Shown here: in pieces, positions 39,736 through 46,921 of the stretch
Layout of the letters: every line of letters starts with the position of its first letter
How positions within the stretch are numbered: position 1 is the stretch's first letter
From: an uncultured Oscillospiraceae bacterium
GTDB lineage: Bacteria > Bacillota > Clostridia > Oscillospirales > Oscillospiraceae
Assembly (NCBI GenBank): GCA_947627745.1
Contig: CANQXH010000005.1
Coordinates: 1 to 50,684, forward strand
DNA length: 50,684 nucleotides
Direction: 5' to 3'
Translations under genes and position numbers: made by a program
The notes under the pieces: generated by a model
The model's input: the letters and a program-made list of their open reading frames with translations, nothing else
Told to the model about the DNA's origin: nothing
Databases searched by the model: none

Positions 39736-40430
39736 TTATGCCTCCGGTTCGTCCGGCAGGCGCATTTTCGGTACATGAATGTCAAAGGGGCGCTGACCGT
39801 ACAGTAAATACCCTCTGACTCCAGAAGATCTACAAACGCTTTGAAATAGGTATCGTCCTCAAACTCCTGCATAAAGCAGTAATCAAAATAGCCGTTGCAG
39901 GTGTTGATTTCAATGCAGATGCCGCTGCCGTCCGTGGTGACGGAGCAGTGAACCGATTCGATCATGTTCGCCATGGAGCCCCAGTCGGTTCGCCCCACAT
40001 AACTGACCTTGTAACTCACGGGCGCCGAGGCCGGGAGATTGCCGATACCCGTTCGGGCACCGGTCACGATGGGACGCAGCAGGGCAAACCGCTCTTTCAG
40101 CGTAAGCCCTTCCAATTGCTTTTCCAGTTCAACCTGTTTTTGTACTACCTGCCACACCGTCTCCGGCTGGCTTTGAAGCATCACCATACCGCGGCTGCAA
40201 ATCGCCAGCCGCTCCATGTCCGCCCCTTTCAGGCGGGGCGGGTAGGCAAGCTCGATGAGTTTGACCATGCTCTGATGGGCCAGGGGCTTGCGCAAGACGT
40301 CTCGAATGTTGTGCGCCATGCCGCGCACCACGGGCTCGGTCATGTCGGGATGCAGGGTGTGCAGGGCCTTGGCCATGAACGCCGAGGTGATGGTGGCGGG
40401 GCTGCCGTCCTGAGAGCGGGTGTATTTCAT
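39736..40430 (-). pseudogene. C-terminal remnant of a condensation/alcohol-acyltransferase-like protein, frameshifted
   Basis: About 205 residues read in frame from the ATG at 40430, for example ITSAFMAKALHTLHP, NIRDVLRKPLAHQSMVKLIELAY, SYVGRTDWGSMANMIESVH and CIEINTCNGYFDYCFMQEFEDD, a pattern like the C-terminal half of AATase/condensation-type acyltransferases. The N-terminal half with the HHxxxDG active site is absent, and a stop lies 33 bases upstream in frame. Near 39811-39813 (GGG on the coding strand) the frame breaks: adding one G gives EGYLLYGQRPFDIHVPKM and a proper stop at 39736, just before the STAS ribosome site. The product is probably inactive. The family call is by resemblance only. 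Confidence 0.6.
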
Positions 40431-40485
40431 GAAGCAGGGTGGGCGGTTTCTGTTTTTTTAACATGGGAATGTCGTAAAAAAGTAT

Positions 40486-40514
40486 TTGATGATCGCGCCG
40501 GCATGGATTATAAT
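40486..40514 (+). promoter_or_regulatory. SigA-type promoter of the lipoprotein gene
   Basis: TTGATG (40486-40491) and TATAAT (40509-40514), 17-bp spacer, 69 bases before the start codon. Confidence 0.7.
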
Positions 40515-40583
40515 AGATTGAGAATGGAGAGGGATTCAATGAATCTTTATCTTTCGGATAACGGCTATATGGAGGGCAGAACC

Positions 40584-41087
40584 ATGAAACAGACTGGGTT
40601 CCTCTTGCTGGCCCTGCTTCTGCTGGCTCTGACGGCTTGCGGCGGCATGGACGGGCCGGCAGCGCAAATAGAGGCGGCCATGACCGAAAAAACCGAGGCG
40701 GAAGCTCCGGCAGAATCAAAAAACGAGGAGGAGAATACCTTGAAAATGACCATTGGCGATACAGCCGTGACGGTCGCGTGGGAGCGCAACGAGTCCGTTG
40801 CCGCTCTAAAGGAATTGGTGAAGGACCAGCCGCTTACGGTGCGGCTATCCATGTACGGCGGCTTTGAGCAGGTGGGTCCCCTGGGGACGGAGCTGCCCCG
40901 GAGCGATGAGCAAACCGTGACTCAGGCCGGGGACATCGTGCTGTATTCCGGCAACCAGATCGTGGTATTCTACGGCTCCAACTCCTGGGCTTACACCCGG
41001 CTGGGGCATATTACGGACAAGACCGCTGAGGAGTTGGCGGCGCTTCTTGGGAACGGGGACGTCACGCTCACCTTGTCGGCAGAATAA
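40584..41087 (+). CDS. Lipoprotein with cyclophilin-like domain
   Basis: A 167-residue protein; the ATG at 40584 follows GGAGGGCAGAACC. MKQTGFLLLALLLLALTAC is a lipoprotein signal with Cys at 19, followed by a Glu/Ala-rich linker. The rest matches the cyclophilin-like domain of small Firmicutes proteins: MTIGDTAVTVAWERNESVAALKEL, then AGDIVLYSGNQIVVFYGSNSWAYTRLGHITD. Despite the fold these lack a proven isomerase function. An aldo/keto reductase gene follows 24 bases later, and such pairs with reductases or flavodoxins recur in Clostridia. Membrane-anchored, outside face. Confidence 0.83.
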   Translation: MKQTGFLLLALLLLALTACGGMDGPAAQIEAAMTEKTEAEAPAESKNEEENTLKMTIGDTAVTVAWERNESVAALKELVKDQPLTVRLSMYGGFEQVGPLGTELPRSDEQTVTQAGDIVLYSGNQIVVFYGSNSWAYTRLGHITDKTAEELAALLGNGDVTLTLSAE

Positions 41088-41111
41088 CAGAGATCATTTA
41101 CGGAGGTACTT

Positions 41112-42203
41112 ATGGAATATCGCACATTACCCCACGGCGGCGAAAAAATCAGCGTGATCGGACTCGGCGCGGGAAGCCTTTCCGGCACAAAGGAGGAAAT
41201 GGTCGCTGTATTGAACACTGCTATTGAAAACGGGATCAACTATTTTGACTTGGCCCCTTCGGTAGAGGCGCCATGGTATGCCTATGGGGAGGCGTTCGCC
41301 GGGCGGCGGGAGAGAATCCTGACCCAGATGCACTTCGGCGCCGTTTACAAGGGTGGAAAATACGGCTGGACAAGAAGCCTCGCCGAGATCAAAGCGCAGA
41401 TCTCGTGGAATTTCAGAATGCTGAAAACGGACTACACCGACATGGGGTTCATTCATTGTGTGGATGATGAAGAGGACCTGGACGAAGTAATGAACGGCGG
41501 CCTTTGGGAATATATGAAATCCCTCAAGGCGGATGGAACCATTCGTCACCTGGGCTTTTCCTCCCACAACCCCGCTATTGCCAGACAGATTCTCGATACC
41601 GGACTTGTGGACCTGTTCATGTTCAGCATCAACCCGGCCTACGACTATCAAAAGGGCGAATACGCCATTGGCGAGGTGACCGAGCGGGCCGCGCTGTACC
41701 GGGACTGCGAAAAAATGGGCGTGGGCATCTCGGTGATGAAGCCCTTCGCGGGCGGGCAGCTCCTGGACGCCAGGCGGTCTCTTTTCAAGCGGGCCCTCAC
41801 CCATACCCAGTGCATCCAGTATGCCCTGGACCGCCCCGGGGTGGTGACGGTGCTTCCGGGCGTCCGCGACATGGCGGACCTTCGGACCGTGCTGGCCTAT
41901 GTGAACGCCTCGCCGGAGGAAAAGGATTACTCTGTGATCGGGGCGTTTACGCCCCAGGACGCCGACGGGATCTGCGTCTACTGTAATCACTGCCAGCCCT
42001 GCCCCATGGGGCTGAACGTGGGGCTCATCAACAAGTATTATGACCTGGCCCTGGCCGGGGACGAGATGGCGAAAGGCCACTATCGTAAGCTGCCTGTCCA
42101 CGCAAGCGACTGTATCCAGTGCGGCCACTGTGAGCGCCGCTGCCCCTTCCATGTAAAGCAAGAGGCGCGGATGCAAGAGATCGCCCGCTATTTTGAGAAG
42201 TAG
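41112..42203 (+). CDS. Aldo/keto reductase with C-terminal 4Fe-4S motifs
   Basis: A 363-residue protein. Residues 1-260 form the AKR barrel: MEYRTLPHGGEKISVIGLGAGSL, NGINYFDLAPSVE, DYTDMGFIHCVDD, HLGFSSHNP and SVMKPFAGGQLL. The usual catalytic Tyr of the strand-2 motif is not obvious (the segment reads APSVEAPWYAYGEA). The C-terminal 80 residues carry two Cys clusters: CVYCNHCQPCPMGL and CIQCGHCERRCPF, typical of ferredoxin-linked reductases of anaerobes. GGAGGTACTT precedes the ATG. Probably a cytoplasmic, ferredoxin-dependent carbonyl or enone reductase; substrate unknown. Confidence 0.88.
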   Translation: MEYRTLPHGGEKISVIGLGAGSLSGTKEEMVAVLNTAIENGINYFDLAPSVEAPWYAYGEAFAGRRERILTQMHFGAVYKGGKYGWTRSLAEIKAQISWNFRMLKTDYTDMGFIHCVDDEEDLDEVMNGGLWEYMKSLKADGTIRHLGFSSHNPAIARQILDTGLVDLFMFSINPAYDYQKGEYAIGEVTERAALYRDCEKMGVGISVMKPFAGGQLLDARRSLFKRALTHTQCIQYALDRPGVVTVLPGVRDMADLRTVLAYVNASPEEKDYSVIGAFTPQDADGICVYCNHCQPCPMGLNVGLINKYYDLALAGDEMAKGHYRKLPVHASDCIQCGHCERRCPFHVKQEARMQEIARYFEK

Positions 42204-42268
42204 TCGAATAGAATTTTTCGCTCCCGGCGAAGGAGGGCTGATTCCTGCCGCCAAGAAAACTCCCAAAA

Positions 42269-42304
42269 AAATCCTTCCTCTAGCTTCTACAAGAGGAAGG
42301 ATTT
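42269..42304. terminator. Bidirectional intrinsic terminator between reductase and tRNA-Ala
   Basis: AAATCCTTCCTCT and AGAGGAAGGATTT form a perfect 13-bp stem with T- and A-tracts on both sides. Confidence 0.88.
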
Positions 42305-42322
42305 TTCCGCGTTTCACGCAAA

Positions 42323-42398
<76 letters not shown>

Positions 42399-42470
42399 AT
42401 AAGACAGTGAAACATATTCAATTTTTCCGCAATACTCCAATCAGGGTACCCATTTCTCTGACGCCTGCGT

Positions 42471-42499
42471 ATTATATCAGAAATTGCCGGACTTGTCAA
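42471..42499 (-). promoter_or_regulatory. SigA-type promoter of tRNA-Ala
   Basis: TTGACA (42499-42494) and TATAAT (42476-42471), both perfect, 17-bp spacer on the minus strand. The tRNA begins about 65 bases downstream of the expected start. Confidence 0.85.
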
Positions 42500-42562
42500 G
42501 CACTTTGAAAAACTTTTTTTGCGCCGGGAACCGGGATTTGCGAGGAAAAATGAAATCAGACA

Positions 42563-42591
42563 TTGCATTTGTCCGCCGGGTGTAGTATAAT
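42563..42591 (+). promoter_or_regulatory. SigA-type promoter of the SDR gene
   Basis: TTGCAT (42563-42568) and TATAAT (42586-42591), 17-bp spacer, 40 bases before the start codon. Confidence 0.78.
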
Positions 42592-42631
42592 TAAATTATC
42601 ACTAAAAAACAATAGAAAAGGAGGAAGCGTT

Positions 42632-43378
42632 ATGAAATTGCAGGGTAAAATCGCGATCATCACCGGAGGCAGCCGGGGAATCGGCTATGCCACAGCGGAC
42701 GCGTTTCTTCAGGAGGGCGCCAGGGTGATCCTTTGCGCCAGCCGTCAGGAAACCGCCCAGCGGGCCGTGGACGCTCTGACCAAGGCCCATCCGGACGCGG
42801 CCGTCGAGGGTATCTGGCCCAACCTAAGCGACCCGGAAGCGGTCAAGGCCGCGTTCCAGAACGTGGCGGAGCGGTACGGGCGGATCGACATCCTGGTGAA
42901 CAACGCCGGCACGGCGGAGAGTACGCCCTTCCGGGACTATACCCCGGAGCTGTTCAACAAGGTCATGGATCTGAATGTGAAGGCTGTGTTCAACTGCTGT
43001 CAGGCCGCCGTCCCGTTTATGGAGCGGCAGGGAAGCGGCGTGATTCTCAACACTTCCTCCATGGTCAGCATCTACGGCCAGCCCAGCGGCTTGGCCTACC
43101 CCACCAGTAAATTTGCCGTCAACGGCATGACGGTGTCCCTGGCCCGGGAGCTGGGGCCCAAGGGCATCCGGGTCTGCGCCGTGGCTCCGGGGATCATCGA
43201 GACGGACATGATGCGCTCCGTGCCAGAGAACTTGATCGCGCCGCTGGTGGCCAGGATTCCCCTGCGGCGCATGGGAAAGCCGGAGGACATTGCCAAGGCG
43301 TTTGTGTTCCTGGCGTCCAGCGACGCCTCCTATATTACCGGCGTGGTACTCCGGGTGGACGGTATGGCGTCCAATTAA
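42632..43378 (+). CDS. Short-chain dehydrogenase/reductase (FabG-like)
   Basis: A 248-residue classical SDR. The ATG at 42632 follows AAAGGAGG. The cofactor loop TGGSRGIGYATA, the NNAG motif (LVNNAGTAES), the catalytic Ser in LNTSSMVS, the YPTSK active-site Tyr and Lys, and the C-terminal ITGVVLRVDGMAS are all present. The basic Ser-Arg in the cofactor loop fits NADP(H). It stands alone between its own promoter and a terminator, away from fatty-acid genes, so it is more likely a general or xenobiotic/steroid-type oxidoreductase than FabG of the fatty-acid cycle. Confidence 0.92.
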   Translation: MKLQGKIAIITGGSRGIGYATADAFLQEGARVILCASRQETAQRAVDALTKAHPDAAVEGIWPNLSDPEAVKAAFQNVAERYGRIDILVNNAGTAESTPFRDYTPELFNKVMDLNVKAVFNCCQAAVPFMERQGSGVILNTSSMVSIYGQPSGLAYPTSKFAVNGMTVSLARELGPKGIRVCAVAPGIIETDMMRSVPENLIAPLVARIPLRRMGKPEDIAKAFVFLASSDASYITGVVLRVDGMASN

Positions 43379-43390
43379 AATCTGTCTTAA

Positions 43391-43424
43391 AAAACGCGGA
43401 CCGCCAAAGGCGGCCCGCGTTTTT
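43391..43424. terminator. Bidirectional intrinsic terminator between SDR and btuF-like gene
   Basis: CGCGGACCGCC and GGCGGCCCGCG pair with one mismatch around AAA, flanked by AAAAAA and TTTTT, so it works on both strands. Confidence 0.85.
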
Positions 43425-43430
43425 CGCGCT

Positions 43431-44567
43431 TTAGAATTCGGTATCGGGATAGATGTACGCCGCCAGCACCTGGTAGGCCTGGTCATAGAGGTGGTTGGCC
43501 TTGTTGTGGAACAGGTTCTTATCCAGCTGGTAGAAGCGGTCCTCCTTCACGGCCCGCAGCTCTTGCCACACCGGGTTGTCCCCCACCATGTCCATGAGTT
43601 GGTTATACATCTGGCCGGGCTCGTCGTACCAGCTCAGGAACAGGTAGTCCGGGTCCAGAGCGTACAGGTCTTCCAGGCTGATCTCCACGCTGGAGGACTT
43701 GGCGGTGTTGTCCGGGTCTGCCAGGTTCACGCCCCCCAGCTCGTGGAGGATGGTGCCGGGCTGGGATTCGCCGGTGTAGGCCTTCAATGTGTCGGAGCTG
43801 ACCGTCAGGATCACTGCCGTGGGGGCCTGCTCCACCTGGGGCACCTTGGAGACAATGTCAATGATGCCGTTCGCGGTCTTCTCCGCCACCTCGTCCCACA
43901 GCTGGGCGTTGCCGGTGAGGTTGCAGAACACCTTGAACCACTTGAGATAGTCCTGGACGCCATCATAGTCGATGCCGATGACGGGGATGCCCACGGCGGC
44001 GGCGGGGCCGGAGATGGTCTCATAGCCCTTCATGCCCATGGAGCAGACGATCAGGTCCGGCTTCTCCGCCAGAATGGCCTCCACGTCCCAGCCGGTGCCG
44101 GAGGACTTCTCGGTGACCACCTTCACGCCCTCGTCCTGGGTGATGTCCCGGCCGATCTGCTCCTTATAGAGGGTCACGGCGCTCTTGCCGCCCACGGCCA
44201 GGGGCACGGTGCCGCCGGCCTCGTACCACAGCGCCACCAGGCTGCCGTAGAGCACGGCCACCTTCTTGGGCTCCTTGTCGATGGCCAGCTCCTGACCGCT
44301 GCCATCGTCGGTGAAGAGTACCTGGGTGTCCGTGACGGTGACCTCGTTGGCTTTGCTCATGTAGTACTCCACCACCTGATTATCGACCTCCGGCTCCGTG
44401 GCGGGAGGGGCGGTGGTGCCCTCCGTGGGCGCCTCCGTCTGGGCGGAGGAGGAGGGAGGCGTGGAGGAGGTGGACGGCGGGTTTGTCTCCCCAGAGCCGG
44501 AGGGGCCGCAGGCGGCCAGGCTCAGGGCCATGGCCAGCAGCAGGAGCAGCGCGGTGAATTTTTTCAT
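43431..44567 (-). CDS. btuF: Corrinoid ABC transporter substrate-binding lipoprotein (BtuF-like)
   Basis: A 378-residue protein. MKKFTALLLLLAMALSLAAC is a lipoprotein signal (Cys 20), followed by a Ser/Thr/Pro linker. The mature part is a TroA/BtuF-type two-lobed binder: KKVAVLYGSLVALWYEAGGTVPLAVGG, LAEKPDLIVCSMGMKGYETI, FLSWYDEPGQMYNQL and VKEDRFYQLD. Similar proteins bind siderophores or haem, but the cobalamin riboswitch ahead of the operon points to corrinoids. The ATG at 44567 is favoured by GAGGT at eight bases; an ATG at 44582 is also in frame. Last gene of the BtuC-D-F order. Confidence 0.85.
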   Translation of the reverse strand: MKKFTALLLLLAMALSLAACGPSGSGETNPPSTSSTPPSSSAQTEAPTEGTTAPPATEPEVDNQVVEYYMSKANEVTVTDTQVLFTDDGSGQELAIDKEPKKVAVLYGSLVALWYEAGGTVPLAVGGKSAVTLYKEQIGRDITQDEGVKVVTEKSSGTGWDVEAILAEKPDLIVCSMGMKGYETISGPAAAVGIPVIGIDYDGVQDYLKWFKVFCNLTGNAQLWDEVAEKTANGIIDIVSKVPQVEQAPTAVILTVSSDTLKAYTGESQPGTILHELGGVNLADPDNTAKSSSVEISLEDLYALDPDYLFLSWYDEPGQMYNQLMDMVGDNPVWQELRAVKEDRFYQLDKNLFHNKANHLYDQAYQVLAAYIYPDTEF

Positions 44568-44593
44568 GCTTACATACCTCATTTTTGATATAT

Positions 44594-45391
44594 TTACGCC
44601 TTTTGCGAGTGCGTACCGAGTTTTTCCGGGATCAGGAAGGGGCAGTGGTTCTTCTCGTCCCGGAGGATCTGGGCGCCGATGGAGAACAGGCCCTCCATAT
44701 TGGCCCGGCTGATCACGTCCTCCGGCGCCCCGGCGGCGTAGACGCCGCCGGATGCCAGGGCATAGACCCGGTGGGAATACCGGGCGGTGAAATTCATGTC
44801 GTGGAGGACCATGACGATGGTGATGTTCAGCTTTTCCCCCAGCTCCCGGATCAGCTCCAGCACCTCCACCTGGTAGCCGATGTCCAGGTAGGTGATGGGC
44901 TCGTCCAGCAGCAGAATTTCCGGCTGCTGGCAGATGGTCATGGCCAGCCAGGCCCGCTGCTTCTCCCCGCCGGACAGGTTGTTCAGCAGCCGGTCCCCCA
45001 TTTTGTCCAGGCCCGTCAGGGCCAGGGCCCGGTCGATCATCTCCCGGTCCTCCCCGGTCATGCTCCGGCCAAAGCGCTTGTAGGGGTAGCGGCCGTAGGA
45101 AACCAGGGTGCGGATGGTGATGTCCCGGGGGGAGGTGTGGACCTGGGGCAGATAGGCGATCCGCTGGGCCAGCTCCCGGGGGGAGTAGGATTTTAAGGGC
45201 CGGTCCTGATACACCGGGCCGCCGGTGTAGGGGGCCACCACCCGGGGAATGGTCTTGAGCAGGCTGCTCTTGCCGCAGCCGTTGGGGCCGATGATGGTGG
45301 TGATCTTTCCCTTTTCAAATTCCATGGTGACGTTTTCCAGGATTTTCCGCTTGCCGTAGGCAATGGAGACGTTGTCAAAGCCAAAGTACAT
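44594..45391 (-). CDS. btuD: Corrinoid ABC transporter ATP-binding protein (BtuD/FecE-like)
   Basis: A 265-residue ATPase: Walker A GPNGCGKSSLL, Q-loop YLPQVH, signature LSGGEKQRAWLA, Walker B ILLLDEPITYLD and the switch His in VMVLHDMNF. Start ATG 45391 follows GAAAGGAGGGAAAACC. It lies 14 bases after the permease gene and energises import. Shared family with iron-siderophore ATPases; corrinoid specificity comes from the riboswitch. Confidence 0.9.
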   Translation of the reverse strand: MYFGFDNVSIAYGKRKILENVTMEFEKGKITTIIGPNGCGKSSLLKTIPRVVAPYTGGPVYQDRPLKSYSPRELAQRIAYLPQVHTSPRDITIRTLVSYGRYPYKRFGRSMTGEDREMIDRALALTGLDKMGDRLLNNLSGGEKQRAWLAMTICQQPEILLLDEPITYLDIGYQVEVLELIRELGEKLNITIVMVLHDMNFTARYSHRVYALASGGVYAAGAPEDVISRANMEGLFSIGAQILRDEKNHCPFLIPEKLGTHSQKA

Positions 45392-45405
45392 GGTTTTCCC
45401 TCCTT

Positions 45406-46419
45406 TCAGGCGGTCTCCTTCGTCCTGAGCAGGTACAGGAAGAAGGGCGCGCCGATAAAGGACAGCACGATGCTCACCGACAGCTCGCCCACCGGCAGCA
45501 CCACCCGGCCTACGGTGTCGCAGATGACGATGAAGGAGTACCCCAGAAAAATGGAGGCGGGGAAGAGATACTTGTAGTCCGAGCCGATGATCAGCCGGGC
45601 GATATGGGGCACGATGAGCCCCACGAAGCTGATGAGCCCCGCCACCGCCACCGAGGCCCCCGCCAGGAGCGACGCCACGGCGATGAGGAACAGCCGGAAC
45701 CGCTCCACTCGCAGGCCCAGGGAGCTGGCCATTTCGTCCCCCAGCATGAGGATGTTCATTTTCCCGGGCAGGAAGAAGCAGATACACACCCCCACCAGCA
45801 TATAGGGGAAAATCAGTTGCAGATCGCCCCAGACCGTGCCGTTGAGGCTGCCCACCAGATGGCCGGTGGCGTTGGCCAGCCGCTCGGAAAAAAAGCTGCG
45901 GATAATGTCGTTAAAGGCGCTGAACATGGCGGACACCGCCATGCCGGAGAGGATCATCTTCACCGGGCTGACTCCCTTCTCGTAGGCCAGCAGGTAGATC
46001 AGCATGGTGGTGACGAAGGAGCCCACGATGGTGCCCACAGGCAGCAGGCTGTAAAACTGAGGGAAGGCCACCAGGGTCAGATACCCCACGAAGCTGGCCC
46101 CGCTGGTGACGCCGATGGTGGAGGGGGAGGCCAGGTGGTTGCGCATGACCCCCTGGAGGATGCACCCGGACAGGGCCAGGCAGACCCCCACCAGCCCGCC
46201 GCAGAGGACTCTCGGCAGCCGCACGTTCCAGATGATCAGCCGGGCCTCCGCGTCCTCCCGGAACAGGGCCTGGACCACCTGCCAGAGGGTATATTTTACG
46301 CTGCCGATTGCCGTGCAGGCCAGGGTGGCCGCCAGGCACAGCCCCGCCAGGAGCAGCAGCACCGTCAGCTTATAGGGCAGGGTCTGGCGGAGCAGTTTTG
46401 TTTTCGTCCGGGTTTCCAT
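45406..46419 (-). CDS. btuC: Corrinoid ABC transporter permease (BtuC/FecCD-like)
   Basis: A 337-residue FecCD-family permease with about ten helices: RLPRVLCGGLVGVCLALSGCILQGVMRNHLASPSTIGVTSGASF near the start, SLNGTVWGDLQLIFPY and GLISFVGLIVPHIARLIIGSDYKYLFPAS later, the last containing the coupling helix. The ATG at 46419 follows GGAGGTGCCCCGCCT; a start 69 bases upstream would run into the riboswitch terminator. First gene behind the cobalamin riboswitch. Confidence 0.9.
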   Translation of the reverse strand: METRTKTKLLRQTLPYKLTVLLLLAGLCLAATLACTAIGSVKYTLWQVVQALFREDAEARLIIWNVRLPRVLCGGLVGVCLALSGCILQGVMRNHLASPSTIGVTSGASFVGYLTLVAFPQFYSLLPVGTIVGSFVTTMLIYLLAYEKGVSPVKMILSGMAVSAMFSAFNDIIRSFFSERLANATGHLVGSLNGTVWGDLQLIFPYMLVGVCICFFLPGKMNILMLGDEMASSLGLRVERFRLFLIAVASLLAGASVAVAGLISFVGLIVPHIARLIIGSDYKYLFPASIFLGYSFIVICDTVGRVVLPVGELSVSIVLSFIGAPFFLYLLRTKETA

Positions 46420-46440
46420 AGGCGGGGCACCTCCAAAATA

Positions 46441-46478
46441 AAAAATCGGGCATGACCAAATTGGCCATGCCCGATTTT
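46441..46478 (-). terminator. Riboswitch expression platform: intrinsic terminator
   Basis: AAAATCGGGCATG and CATGCCCGATTTT form a long stem around CCAAATTGG-like loop bases; on the minus strand it ends in ATTTTTTATTTT. It lies between the aptamer and btuC, as expected for a ligand-OFF switch acting on transcription. Confidence 0.88.
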
Positions 46479-46504
46479 CGCACGACAAACACCGCCCCCT
46501 TGCG

Positions 46505-46735
46505 GGAACGTCGAAAAAGCCACATCATCGGTCTTCCGGCTCGTGTATTGGAAGGCTCACGCCTCTGCGCCAAAAGATCTACCTTCTCAGGGCTTTCCCC
46601 AATGGCCGGCTCACGCCGCGACCTCTTGACTCCTACACATACGGCAACGGTAAAATGCGCCGGACTCCCACCGGCTTCCCTCATCCAGGCGCCTGCGAAA
46701 ACCGCAGTCTTCACGCCGGGACACGATGCTCTGTT
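46505..46735 (-). promoter_or_regulatory. Cobalamin (AdoCbl) riboswitch
   Basis: On the minus strand the conserved core GGGAAGCCGGTGGGAGTCC lies at 46680-46662, and the B12 box GAGCCGGAAGACCG followed by ATGATGTGGC lies at 46542-46519. Spacing and order fit the cobalamin aptamer. It precedes btuC with a terminator between them, so high cobalamin should shut the importer off. Outer limits are approximate. Confidence 0.92.
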
Positions 46736-46746
46736 AAATTGATAAC

Positions 46747-46775
46747 ATTATACCGATTGCCCCCCTATTTGTCAA
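46747..46775 (-). promoter_or_regulatory. SigA-type promoter of the btu operon
   Basis: TTGACA (46775-46770) and TATAAT (46752-46747), both perfect, 17-bp spacer on the minus strand, ahead of the riboswitch. Confidence 0.88.
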
Positions 46776-46844
46776 GCGGGAAGGACAAAATATTTCCGCC
46801 TTTTCGCCCCCGCCGACAAAAGGAGCCTGGGGGCGTATTGGTAC

Positions 46845-46872
46845 TTGCTTTTCCTCTGATTTTCGCTATAAT
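46845..46872 (+). promoter_or_regulatory. SigA-type promoter of the M16C protease gene
   Basis: TTGCTT (46845-46850) and TATAAT (46867-46872), 16-bp spacer, 49 bases before the start codon. Confidence 0.65.
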
Positions 46873-46921
46873 ATAAGTAAATGCGCGCCTCCGCGCGAAT
46901 CAAAATAAGGAGTTGGATAGC

